DNA of 41,189 nt. Origin: a virus. A program made the translations under genes and the position numbers. Below the pieces are notes generated by a model that was not told where the DNA came from, did not search any database, and saw only the letters and a program-made list of their open reading frames with translations. This document shows positions 13,767-20,549 of the stretch, one piece after another (the stretch's first letter is position 1; every line of letters begins with the position of its first letter). The DNA lies in the IMG/VR virus record IMGVR_UViG_3300021478_000065, positions 1 through 41,189 of that record; one strand, written 5' to 3'.

Positions 13767-14048
13767 ATGATATGCGAAGAGTGCCACGGCACGGGTTACT
13801 CGCAGACTGCATCGAGCGGCGCTTTTAATTTGCCGTATGCGGAATGCTCTTGCTGCAAAATCGAGAAGCCAGCGAAACCAGGGCTAGAACGGCAGACGTA
13901 CACAATCGAAGAAGTCGCGGCGTTGCTCGGTTTATCGCGCAACTCAGCATATATGGCCGCGCGAGCTAACCGGCTCCCTGTCCCGGTGGTTAAGATCGGC
14001 AAAAGGATGATGGTCGTCCGCGCCGCCTTGGATCGAGTGCTCGATTGA
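13767..14048 (+). CDS. Excisionase-like HTH protein with an N-terminal zinc knuckle
   Basis: 93 residues. The start MICEECHGTGYSQ and CSCCKIEKP form two C-X2-C pairs. The C-terminal half is a MerR/AlpA/excisionase-type winged HTH: YTIEEVAALLGLSRNSAYMAARANRLPVPVVKIGKRMMVVRAALDRVLD. Together with the integrase 260 bases downstream this makes a likely recombination directionality factor. It could also be a transcription regulator. The N-terminus resembles that of the zinc-finger protein at 3301-3480. The stop and next ATG share one base (TGATG). Confidence 0.72.
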   Translation: MICEECHGTGYSQTASSGAFNLPYAECSCCKIEKPAKPGLERQTYTIEEVAALLGLSRNSAYMAARANRLPVPVVKIGKRMMVVRAALDRVLD

Positions 14049-14239
14049 TGCCCGCGCACGGTCCCCTAACGTATCGGCAGCGCGACCTTGAGGCCGCCAT
14101 GCGCGCGGCGTTGCGCTGCGGGTTCCCGGTGCGGAAGCTCTACATCGACCGCGAAGGAACGATCGTTATCGAGGCGGGCGAGCCGCCCAAAACTGCCGAT
14201 CCCGAGGTCGAACTGGACGAATGGAAAGACGGCGCTTAA
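14048..14239 (+). CDS. Small early protein, unknown function
   Basis: 63 residues: LTYRQRDLEAAMRAALRCGFPVRKLYIDREGTIVIEAGEPP then an acidic tail. The pattern, helix-strand-strand, is common in short alphaproteobacterial phage proteins beside integrases. No catalytic site. ATG overlaps the previous stop by one base. Confidence 0.68.
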   Translation: MPAHGPLTYRQRDLEAAMRAALRCGFPVRKLYIDREGTIVIEAGEPPKTADPEVELDEWKDGA

Positions 14240-14242
14240 ATA

Positions 14243-14310
14243 AGGCGCGGCGCCGCCCGCTTGCAACGGACGACGCCACTTGCCACCCGATCGCACGGAG
14301 CGCGAATCGA
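14243..14310 (+). promoter_or_regulatory. Integrase leader, partly duplicated at 16503
   Basis: The 5' sequence before the integrase start, GCGCCGCCC-N-TTGCAACGGACGACGCCACTTGCCACCCGATCGC in pattern, closely resembles the leader before the exported protein at 16574. A shared GC-rich element of about 50 bases may be a structured leader or a site for a common regulator. A GGAG nine bases before the ATG serves as ribosome site. Confidence 0.4.
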
Positions 14311-15414
14311 ATGACCGCAACTTATTACGGACGCCGCTATAAAGGCGTCAAGCTATGGAAGGACCGGCACGGCAAGCCGCGCTGTACCTACCGCCTAACC
14401 GGCGTCAACCTTCCGATCCCCGGCAGCGTCACTTTCCGAATTTTCGATCAAGCGTATTGGGCAGCGGCCGGCGCGAAGGGCGAGAAGCCGGCGCCGCCGC
14501 CGCGGCCCGCGACCTCGCCCGATGGCACGGTGGAAAAAGGCGTTGCCGCCTATCTGGCATGGCTCACGGCCGAGGCCGAGGCGGGCCGCGTTCCCGACGA
14601 TACGATGCGAAGCCGGCGCAGCTTGCTCGGTGTATGGGCGCGCGCCAACGGCGACAAGCGGCTTTCGACGCTTCGCAAGGAACATATCGAAGCGGGGATG
14701 CAGAAACGGAAAGACACGCCGACGACGGCGAAAAACTGGCTGTATGCTGTCCGCACGTTTTACAACTGGCTGATCGCCGAGAAGCGGTACGGCATCACCG
14801 AGAATCCCACGCTCGGCGTCGCGCTGCTCGAACGCCCGAAAACCGGCGGCTTCAAGCCGTGGGCCGAGCCGGACGTGGCGCGGTTCTGCGAGACGTGGAA
14901 ACCGGGCACGATGGAACACCGCGCGTTGATGGTGTTGCTTTGGTGCGGCCAGCGTCGCACCGACGTGGTGAAGTTCGGATGGCACAAATGCGACGGCGAT
15001 TTTATCGTGTTCGTGCAACAGAAAACCCAACGCCGGTTAAAGCTCCCGATCCCGGTGCACGTTCGGGCGATCCTGCCGCCGCGGCCCGCGGCTAATGTCG
15101 CCGAGTTGCACCCGCTGCCGTTCCTTGTGACTAACCGGGACGGAAAGCCGTTCACCAAGGGTTACTTCACCAATTGGTTCCGGGAGGCTTGCCAAGCCGC
15201 CGGCCTCGAAGGACTCGGCCCGCATGGTTGCCGGAAGCTCGCCGCGCGCCGGGTCTATGGGAACGCGCTTCGGGCAAACCGAGCCGACGCCTTCGCAATC
15301 ACGATGGCATTTACCGGGCATAAAACCGAAACCGAGCTTCGCCGCTATCTCGGCGAGGACTTCGAGCAAGAACATTACGCCGACGAAATGGTAGCGTTCA
15401 TGGGGGCTTCGTGA
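14311..15414 (+). CDS. int: Tyrosine-family site-specific integrase
   Basis: 367 residues from the ATG at 14311, which has a GGAG ribosome site; an upstream in-frame ATG at 14221 lies inside the previous gene. The tyrosine recombinase catalytic set is complete: R215 in WCGQRRTDVV, K238 in VQQKTQRRLKLP, H305-x-x-R308 in GPHGCRKLA, H337 in FTGHKTETE and Y346 in LRRYLGE. A core-binding helical domain occupies about 70-165, and the N-terminus (TATYYGRRYKGVKLWKDRHGK) looks like an arm-binding domain. It would insert the phage at an attB site. An excisionase-like gene lies upstream and a repeat cluster that may be attP downstream. Confidence 0.95.
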   Translation: MTATYYGRRYKGVKLWKDRHGKPRCTYRLTGVNLPIPGSVTFRIFDQAYWAAAGAKGEKPAPPPRPATSPDGTVEKGVAAYLAWLTAEAEAGRVPDDTMRSRRSLLGVWARANGDKRLSTLRKEHIEAGMQKRKDTPTTAKNWLYAVRTFYNWLIAEKRYGITENPTLGVALLERPKTGGFKPWAEPDVARFCETWKPGTMEHRALMVLLWCGQRRTDVVKFGWHKCDGDFIVFVQQKTQRRLKLPIPVHVRAILPPRPAANVAELHPLPFLVTNRDGKPFTKGYFTNWFREACQAAGLEGLGPHGCRKLAARRVYGNALRANRADAFAITMAFTGHKTETELRRYLGEDFEQEHYADEMVAFMGAS

Positions 15415-15806
15415 TGAAGCCGAAGCTGCTCGCCTTTCTCGGCGCCGCCGCGGTCGTAATGGCTACGGCGGCTTCGGCCGCCGATAGCGCGACGGACTTC
15501 GATCGGCTACTTCACCAGCTAGAAACGCGCGCCGGCGACGATGGAAAGCGCGTCGAGGCAATGTCGAAATTGCTCGGCACCTTCAAGCCGGGGGATTTTG
15601 ACAGGTACGAGAAGCTGTGCGCGCAAGCCAAAACGAAGCCGGTTATCGGAATGACGGTCCTACAGGCTCGGGCCACGACGTGGTGTTTCCCGGATCGGAT
15701 CACCACGACGACCACCGCGCAAGGAACCTCGACGCAAGAGTTTTACGCCCGCGGCCGGCGGTATCTCCATTTTGAGAACGGGATGCTCACGGCGATACAG
15801 GAATAG
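15414..15806 (+). CDS. Exported BamE/SmpA-like protein
   Basis: 130 residues. The start KPKLLAFLGAAAVVMATAASAADSA is a good signal peptide with a likely cut after ASA. The C-terminal part resembles the SmpA/OmlA (BamE) fold: KPVIGMTVLQARATTWCFPDRI and EFYARGRRYLHFENGMLTAIQE. In bacteria the family sits in the outer-membrane assembly machinery. Here it follows the integrase directly (stop and start share one base) and may be a lysogenic conversion or envelope-modifying gene. The family match is by visible pattern only. Confidence 0.65.
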   Translation: MKPKLLAFLGAAAVVMATAASAADSATDFDRLLHQLETRAGDDGKRVEAMSKLLGTFKPGDFDRYEKLCAQAKTKPVIGMTVLQARATTWCFPDRITTTTTAQGTSTQEFYARGRRYLHFENGMLTAIQE

Positions 15807-15820
15807 GGGAGGCCCATGCG

Positions 15821-16018
15821 ATGACCGAGGATGCCGCGGTGATCGAATTTGACTGTGAAGGTTGCGGACGGCCGATCTACCTTTATGGGGCACGGGAACG
15901 GCCCGCCAACGTCCTTTGCGGCGCCTGTGGCGAGCTTGACCGCTGCTATCGCGAGAGCAACGGCCGCATGACCCTCGCTCAGTTCCTCGCGATCTACGAT
16001 CGCATCTGCCGCGCCTAG
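15821..16018 (+). CDS. Small zinc-finger protein
   Basis: 65 residues. Two knuckles, CEGCGRP and CGACGEL, flank a short strand segment (IYLYGARERPANVL), making a likely treble-clef or zinc-ribbon fold. The end is helical (MTLAQFLAIYDRICRA). Unknown role; similar in style to the other four zinc proteins of this phage. Confidence 0.65.
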   Translation: MTEDAAVIEFDCEGCGRPIYLYGARERPANVLCGACGELDRCYRESNGRMTLAQFLAIYDRICRA

Positions 16019-16020
16019 TA

Positions 16021-16245
16021 ATGGTAGGCGTTCATGGGATGACAGCGATGACCAAGGCCGATTTCCGCCGGATCGCCGAGAAACTGATCGAGGATATCGT
16101 CAGCGTGCCCGATGACATTTGGGAGGCAACTTTACCGATCTTGCGCGTTCGGGTCGGTGACGAATGGGTTGTCGTCGGCTTGGACGATGAAGGCGGGGTC
16201 GCGGAAGCAAATTGTCTAACCTTTGAACCTCCCCGGCGAGGTTAG
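16021..16245 (+). CDS. Small acidic protein, unknown function
   Basis: 74 residues: MTKADFRRIAEKLIEDIVSVPDDIWEATLPILRVRVGDEWVVVGLDDEGG. Helix then strand pair. Several ATGs (16021, 16039, 16048) are in frame and no strong ribosome site decides among them; the core starts at MTKADFRR. The 3' end runs into the first inverted repeat of the 16.2 kb cluster. Last clear gene of the rightward operon before the noncoding gap. Confidence 0.6.
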   Translation: MVGVHGMTAMTKADFRRIAEKLIEDIVSVPDDIWEATLPILRVRVGDEWVVVGLDDEGGVAEANCLTFEPPRRG

Positions 16246-16395
16246 ACAAAAGAACGCAAAAAGATCGCCGGTATCAATCGCTTAGTTTCGCGTCGATTAG
16301 AACACCATGATCTTCTCGATGCGTATCTTTTCAATAAGGTAGACAATTTTTAGCGTGAACGAACGGCGTATTTCATGGCGGGAATTGTCTAACCT
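16210..16395. repeat. Cluster of AATTGTCTAACCT repeats, candidate attP or operator
   Basis: The 13-mer AATTGTCTAACCT occurs at 16210-16222 and 16383-16395. AGGTTAGACAA at 16239-16249 is a perfect 11-base inverted partner of the first copy (16-base loop). AGGTAGACAATT at 16337-16348 is a second inverted copy lacking one T. The cluster lies about 800 bases after the integrase, in the gap where attP is expected. A related AATTGTCAACCT is at 5240. No terminator U-run follows. Confidence 0.6.
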
Positions 16396-16573
16396 CGTTC
16401 TCAAGGCGTTCTTCAGCGGGCCTCGGAGGCGCTATGAAAGGGGGTCTGCGACAAATTGGGCACTCCGTTAAAAACATTTTTAGCAATTTATCGATTATAT
16501 AAAAGCGCAGCGCCGCCCTGTTTGCAGCAAGGCGGCGCCACTTTCCACCCCGATCGCGTTGGAGGCGACCGAG
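16246..16573. other. Noncoding region between the rightward operon and exported genes
   Basis: About 330 bases with no convincing gene. It contains the repeat cluster, then an AT-rich patch ending in TATATA (16496-16501) that may be a rightward -10 box, and the GC-rich leader 16503-16566. A leftward frame of 255 codons from 17140 passes through it, but it only mirrors the two exported genes on the other strand. Confidence 0.55.
16471..16566 (+). promoter_or_regulatory. Candidate promoter and structured leader of the exported gene pair
   Basis: AT-rich bases with TATATA at 16496-16501 (the -35 box is unclear), followed by GGCGCC-type hairpin arms (GCGCCGCC near 16510 and GGCGGCGC at 16531-16538). 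The leader shares its pattern with that of the integrase at 14243-14300. The independent signal suggests the two exported genes are transcribed separately, as for a lysogenic moron. Confidence 0.45.
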
Positions 16574-16756
16574 ATGAACAGCATCACTATACGCCGGCCA
16601 AGCAACGATAGACGCACCTGGGCAAAATTTCTCGCCATTGCCGCGTTCTGCGTCGTCGCGGCGCTTTCGATCAACTGCAACCCCATCAACGGCGATTGCG
16701 GCCATGCGGTCGGCGTTGGCGCTGCCCGTGCTGCAACCTACGAAGGGAGTAAATGA
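16574..16756 (+). CDS. Small exported or membrane-anchored protein
   Basis: 60 residues. After a basic start (ITIRRPSNDRRTWAK) lies a hydrophobic stretch FLAIAAFCVVAALSI, then a short cysteine-containing tail (NCNPINGDCGHAVG). It would be a membrane anchor or signal peptide followed by a small secreted part. GGAG lies ten bases before the ATG. No family recognised. It overlaps nothing but ends two bases before the next GTG. Confidence 0.5.
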   Translation: MNSITIRRPSNDRRTWAKFLAIAAFCVVAALSINCNPINGDCGHAVGVGAARAATYEGSK

Positions 16757-16757
16757 C

Positions 16758-17168
16758 GTGATCAGAACCTTGTTAGCGGCGGCGGCGATCTGCGCCGTGG
16801 CCGGACCCGCGTTGGCGGACGATTCCACGTACAGCAAGCATTGCAGTTGGCAGTCGCAGAAATATAGCTGGGAGCCAAAGGTGTACGTCTGCAACGAGAG
16901 AACCGATTCGGACAGTTCGTCGTCCACGACGACTTGTAACCTAGGCCCCCGCGGGGCTAACGACACCAATTGCAAAACGCATACGGAATCTAAGGAACCT
17001 CCGGCACCGGCAGAATCATCAAAAGAGGGTAGTACCACCTTTGACGCTGGCGCATGGGAAAGAGCCCATGCCCGAGAGGCAGAAAACAAGAGAAACGGAC
17101 GGACGGGAATCGTGGTCTGCACGACGGACCACTGGGTCAAAGACCACTGGGAACCGTCTTGCCATTAG
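16758..17168 (+). CDS. Secreted cysteine-containing protein, possible lysogenic conversion gene
   Basis: 136 residues from GTG 16758, placed after GGGAG. A signal peptide (IRTLLAAAAICAVAGPALA) is cut before DDSTYSKHC. The mature part has six cysteines (KHC, VCNE, TTCNL, TNCKT, VVCTTD, PSCH), probably three disulphides, around a low-complexity serine/threonine and glutamate stretch. Expressed apart from the structural genes, from its own leader, it looks like a gene active in the lysogen. Its function is unknown. Confidence 0.65.
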   Translation: MIRTLLAAAAICAVAGPALADDSTYSKHCSWQSQKYSWEPKVYVCNERTDSDSSSSTTTCNLGPRGANDTNCKTHTESKEPPAPAESSKEGSTTFDAGAWERAHAREAENKRNGRTGIVVCTTDHWVKDHWEPSCH

Positions 17169-17192
17169 CCGCGACACTCCGTCGCTCGCGGC
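17168..17192. terminator. Hairpin between convergent operons
   Basis: GCCGCGA (17168-17174) pairs with TCGCGGC (17186-17192), a perfect 7-base stem, directly at the end of the rightward exported gene and before the end of the leftward late operon. No U-run follows on either strand, so it is a possible factor-assisted bidirectional terminator. Confidence 0.4.
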
Positions 17193-17226
17193 GCACGCCC
17201 CACGGGACGATCAGCCCCCGTCAGCT

Positions 17227-17391
17227 TTAACCGCGCAGCCCCGGCAGGAAGATAAAGAGGGCGAGCAGGAGGACCGCGATCCATGCCAGCCAGCCACCCG
17301 CGCTCACGAAGAACGGCGGCACCTGTGGGATGGGCAGCAAGGCGAGGAACCACAGGAACAAGGTCACTACCAGCAAAACCTCGATGATCAT
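17227..17391 (-). CDS. Small two-span membrane protein, candidate holin or lysis factor
   Basis: 54 residues: MIIEVLLVVTLFLWFLALLPIPQVPPFFVSAGGWLAWIAVLLLALFIFLPGLRG. Two transmembrane segments (about 3-20 and 32-50) are separated by a proline-rich turn. A strong ribosome site (AAGGAGGTGAG) precedes the ATG at 17391. It is the last gene of the late operon, where lysis genes are usual. Too small for certain assignment; another small membrane role is possible. Confidence 0.6.
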   Translation of the reverse strand: MIIEVLLVVTLFLWFLALLPIPQVPPFFVSAGGWLAWIAVLLLALFIFLPGLRG

Positions 17392-17414
17392 CGCTCACCT
17401 CCTTGCTTCGGGGT

Positions 17415-17705
17415 TCAGTCCGGCGTCTGGGCGCTACCGCCGAGGATGTAGCCCGCGATTGCCGAGAGCGCGGCAAGGGCGGCTTCGCCGCTGATCTTCT
17501 CCTGTAGGCACAGAAGCGCGATCGTCGGCACGATCAGGAAGAGAACGATCGCCCGGGCGATAATCCGGCCCTCGATCATCTGCCGGACCGTGGCGTCGCT
17601 GCCTGGGGCGAAGAAAATGCTGCCAAAAACCAGAAGACCCGTGACCGTGACCAGCACAGCCACCATGCCGAACGCCGCCCATATCAGGCGATCGTGGTTG
17701 TCCAA
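17415..17705 (-). CDS. Membrane protein, candidate holin
   Basis: 96 residues from a TTG at 17705. Three hydrophobic stretches: LIWAAFGMVAVLVTVTGLLVFGSIFF, IIARAIVLFLIVPTIALLCLQ and AALAALSAIAGYILGG. This is holin-like in size and topology. Its place between the last tail genes and another small membrane protein at the end of the late operon fits a lysis cassette. No endolysin is visible next to it, which weakens the assignment. The TTG has only a weak upstream ribosome site; an internal start at MVAVLV would leave two spans. Confidence 0.55.
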   Translation of the reverse strand: MDNHDRLIWAAFGMVAVLVTVTGLLVFGSIFFAPGSDATVRQMIEGRIIARAIVLFLIVPTIALLCLQEKISGEAALAALSAIAGYILGGSAQTPD

Positions 17706-17713
17706 CGTCCCGC

Positions 17714-17896
17714 TTAACGTCGTGGAGCTTTAATGATGATGTTTCGTCGCACGATCGTCTCATTCTTCGCTTTGCCGGGGTCGAATCGAGCGGCGACGAC
17801 CTGAGGGCGTGACGGGACTAGCTTATCGGCCACGCGGGGCCCGAGCAGGACCCGGATCATCGTATGCCGCATTTGCAGACAGCCGCCGCACGCCAT
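17714..17896 (-). CDS. Small phage protein (MACGGC type)
   Basis: 60 residues: MACGGCLQMRHTMIRVLLGPRVADKLVPSRPQVVAARFDPGKAKNETIVRRN. The N-terminal CGGC may bind a metal. GGGG lies upstream of ATG 17896. Conserved-looking but without an assigned role; late position suggests a minor tail or lysis accessory protein. Confidence 0.6.
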   Translation of the reverse strand: MACGGCLQMRHTMIRVLLGPRVADKLVPSRPQVVAARFDPGKAKNETIVRRNIIIKAPRR

Positions 17897-17900
17897 GAGC

Positions 17901-18365
17901 TTACCCCGTGTTGATCGTGACGCCCCACTGGCGCTTGAGGCCGCCGACTTGAAGGTTCACCACAGCACTCGCCTTCGATTGCGCGGTGATCGCGCCAGCG
18001 ACCGCGACTTGGCCGACCCGCAACATAGCGCCGCTCGACATGGTGGCGATTCGGCCGGCGAGCGACGCGCTTTCGAGGAAATAGCCGGCAGCGGTGGCCG
18101 AGGCCTTGATCGTGCCGGCGACGTTGAGCCTGAGTTGCGCCGAAGCGCGGGCCGAGCTCGTCGCCGCGATCTTGCCGAGCAGCACCACGCCCGCGGTCGT
18201 CGTGGTGACCGCGCCTTTGGCCGACGACTGCGCGCTGATCCGGCCGGCGAGCCCGACACCGACGATCAGCGCTTCGCGGACGATGCCCGCGAGCCTCGCC
18301 TGCCCCGTCGACGCGTTGAGCGCTTCGCGGACAACGCTGCTAAAGCGACCTTGGGTTACGGCCAT
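17901..18365 (-). CDS. Repetitive alanine/serine-rich tail-region protein
   Basis: 154 residues, mostly small residues, built from loosely repeated strands of the type LAGRISAQSSAKGAVTT, LLGKIAATSSARASAQLRLNVAGTIKASA, LAGRIATMSSGAMLRVG, VAGAITAQSKASAVVNLQ. Such beta-repeats suggest an elongated fibre or shaft. It starts ATG 18365 after a four-base gap from the fibre gene. No family recognised. Confidence 0.65.
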   Translation of the reverse strand: MAVTQGRFSSVVREALNASTGQARLAGIVREALIVGVGLAGRISAQSSAKGAVTTTTAGVVLLGKIAATSSARASAQLRLNVAGTIKASATAAGYFLESASLAGRIATMSSGAMLRVGQVAVAGAITAQSKASAVVNLQVGGLKRQWGVTINTG

Positions 18366-18368
18366 CGG

Positions 18369-19862
18369 TTAGGCGTCGATCTTGATGCCTGTGGTCGCGG
18401 CGTTCAGATTGACCCCGGTCCACGGGATCGAGCCGTTCGGGTCGGTTTCGAAGTTGCTGCCGATCCACGCGTAGCTCGTTGCCGGCGTCTGGCCCGTCGA
18501 ACTGCCGCCGCCGTCGGTGGTCGAGGACTTCATCCGCAGGGATACCGTGCGCGCGCCGCTGTCCGACCGTTTGCAGAATGCCTTGACGGCGACGGCGTAG
18601 ATGCTGGCCGGGACCGCGGACAGGTTCGCGAAGTTATAAAGGTCTTCGTCACTGACGGTGCCATCCGCCACATAACTCGTGTCGGCAGCGGGCGGGGGCG
18701 ATTGGCTGACCTCGTAGAAATTGGCTGCGCTCGCCAGCGTCACGTTGCCCCAGAGCAGCACAGTCGTTTGGCCCGCTGTCGTCGACGGCGCCGTGCCGGG
18801 TGCACCACTGGAAAATGTGCTCGTCGCTGTGCGACCAACAGCCGAAGCGTCATAAGCCTGAAAGGCGTTGGTTACGGCAATATCAGCCATGTAGCCAAGC
18901 CAATACTGCGTGCCGGCCGTCAGACTTTGCGGCGTCGTCAGCGGCAGCGTTGCTATCGTCGCGGCGGTGATCCCGGTCACCGTCGAGCCGCCGCTGAGCA
19001 GCGAGCCGGGGACACCGGAGCTGTCAGAGTAGACCACGGGCCGTAGGTTCACTGTCGCGCTCGTGGCATTCACGCTGATCGATATGGAATTGATCGTACA
19101 GGCCCGCGAAGGAGTAAAAGGGCGCACGTAGAATTGGTTCGCCGCCGTCGAGAAGTTCGTCGTGGTGCGCGCCACCGTCCCGCCCAGCACGGACGCCCCG
19201 ATGGCAAACTGCACCGCGCTGTCCGAGAGCGGCGCGGTTGTTTCGATGCGCGGGGAGGTTAAGAGCGGCGCGTTGTTGGTCGAGCCCGTGCTGTCGAATA
19301 GATAGAAGTCATCGAATGTCGCGAGGTTGGTCCCAGCAGCGACTTGCAATGAAACGCCGCTGATCGTGTTGTTGGCGGTGGCGGTTGTATCGCCCGTGCC
19401 GGAAATAATCGAAACGCCGTCGAGGTAAACGTTATAGGACGCCGAGTTGCCAAGGGTGATGTCCCATTCCAGATAATGGGTCGTGTTTGCGCTGATCGCG
19501 GACGCCGACGAACCGAGGATCGTCCCGGTAGTGTAGAAGCCGTTTCTCAAATTGATTATGCCGGTCACCGCGATCTGGATGCCGCACTGGCTGCTTGCGC
19601 CGTCGAGAAACTGAACCCCGATATTTTGAGTAAGAACCGAACTAAAGCGGACGCCGCCGATAATCCGACCCACAGCCGTTATCGTCTTCGTCAAAGTCAT
19701 CGCGCCGCCATTCGTTACTGCTTGGCCGGTTGCACTCAATGGCGCGGCAATGTTCACGGCTGTTATTGTCGTCCATTCGCCGACCATTAGCGCGGTAACG
19801 GATGTCGAGTTGCTGTTCGCCGGGCCGTACTTGTCGAAACCCTCGACCATGATTACGGCCAT
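18369..19862 (-). CDS. Large tail-fibre or adhesin-like protein
   Basis: 497 residues, predicted to be nearly all beta. The first 200 look like a concanavalin A/laminin-G-type lectin jelly-roll (strands such as IIGGVRFSS, GVQFLDGASSQCGIQIAV, TTHYLEWDITLGNSASYNVYLDG, LATFDDFYLFDS). A second domain follows (about 235-380; FYVRPFTPSRACTINSISISV, TAGTQYWLGYMADI) with the same feel as carbohydrate-binding domains. This is probably a host-surface binding protein. ATG 19862; 24 bases after the next upstream gene. Confidence 0.7.
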   Translation of the reverse strand: MAVIMVEGFDKYGPANSNSTSVTALMVGEWTTITAVNIAAPLSATGQAVTNGGAMTLTKTITAVGRIIGGVRFSSVLTQNIGVQFLDGASSQCGIQIAVTGIINLRNGFYTTGTILGSSASAISANTTHYLEWDITLGNSASYNVYLDGVSIISGTGDTTATANNTISGVSLQVAAGTNLATFDDFYLFDSTGSTNNAPLLTSPRIETTAPLSDSAVQFAIGASVLGGTVARTTTNFSTAANQFYVRPFTPSRACTINSISISVNATSATVNLRPVVYSDSSGVPGSLLSGGSTVTGITAATIATLPLTTPQSLTAGTQYWLGYMADIAVTNAFQAYDASAVGRTATSTFSSGAPGTAPSTTAGQTTVLLWGNVTLASAANFYEVSQSPPPAADTSYVADGTVSDEDLYNFANLSAVPASIYAVAVKAFCKRSDSGARTVSLRMKSSTTDGGGSSTGQTPATSYAWIGSNFETDPNGSIPWTGVNLNAATTGIKIDA

Positions 19863-19886
19863 GACAAATATCCTTTTCGCCGCGCC

Positions 19887-20546
19887 TCACGCCGATGTGA
19901 TGCTGAGCGACGAGGCCGGGAAAGACGCCTGCACGCCGCTGTTGATCGCTTGGCTCGTCATCTTGCGGACCATGCCGCCGCCGGTCGTGCTGGTGTTGAC
20001 CGCGGTCGCCCCGTTGGTCACGGTGAAGGTGTCGGTCGTCGGACTTGCGACGGTAAGGGGACCCGTGAAATTGCTTTGGCTGAACGTCGGCGTCGTCCCG
20101 CCATACTCCACCGACCACTCGACCAGATCGCCGCCGGTGTATCCATGCGCCTTGACGGTGAGGACTGCGGGTGATGCCGCCGAGACTGTCGCGGGAAGCC
20201 AGTTGAACGAGCCGAAGTAATCCCATGCGAGCAGGTTGCCCGCGGACGCCGCGTCATACAAGCCAAAGGCGATGATGTTGCCCCAGTTCGCCGTCGCTGT
20301 CGGGAACGTGATCGCGTTGGCATTGGTGATGAGGCTTGGCGCCGAGCCGCTCGCGCTGTTCCAATCGCCGGCCGCTGTCGAGACGCGCGCATAAGCGCCG
20401 GTCGACGGCTCGGTGAAGCCGGTCCCGGCATCGGTGCCGACCGCCGTAAAGAGGGCGACATAGGCGGTTGGCAGCGTGAAGATCGTGGTCTTGCCGACCA
20501 CGTGATTTAGGATGCCCTGCGCGACGCGATCGGTGAAACCGGTCAT
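19887..20546 (-). CDS. Tail-fibre associated protein
   Basis: 219 residues. The start ILNHVVGKTTIFTLPTAYVALFTAVGTDAGTGFTEPSTGAYARV matches a phage tail protein pattern found with distal fibre genes. The rest is beta-rich and ends with alternating serine/threonine strands. A role in the distal tail or fibre is inferred from pattern and position. Starts with ATG 20546, three bases after the upstream gene. Confidence 0.7.
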   Translation of the reverse strand: MTGFTDRVAQGILNHVVGKTTIFTLPTAYVALFTAVGTDAGTGFTEPSTGAYARVSTAAGDWNSASGSAPSLITNANAITFPTATANWGNIIAFGLYDAASAGNLLAWDYFGSFNWLPATVSAASPAVLTVKAHGYTGGDLVEWSVEYGGTTPTFSQSNFTGPLTVASPTTDTFTVTNGATAVNTSTTGGGMVRKMTSQAINSGVQASFPASSLSITSA

Positions 20547-20549
20547 GTC

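Noticed and set aside
16373-17140. 255-codon leftward open frame
   Set aside because: It mirrors two rightward exported proteins that have signal peptides and ribosome sites, and crosses the repeat cluster.
17895-19046. 383-codon rightward open frame
   Set aside because: Antisense to the tail-fibre genes; composition (DRDLADPQHSAARHGG style) is typical of a shadow frame.
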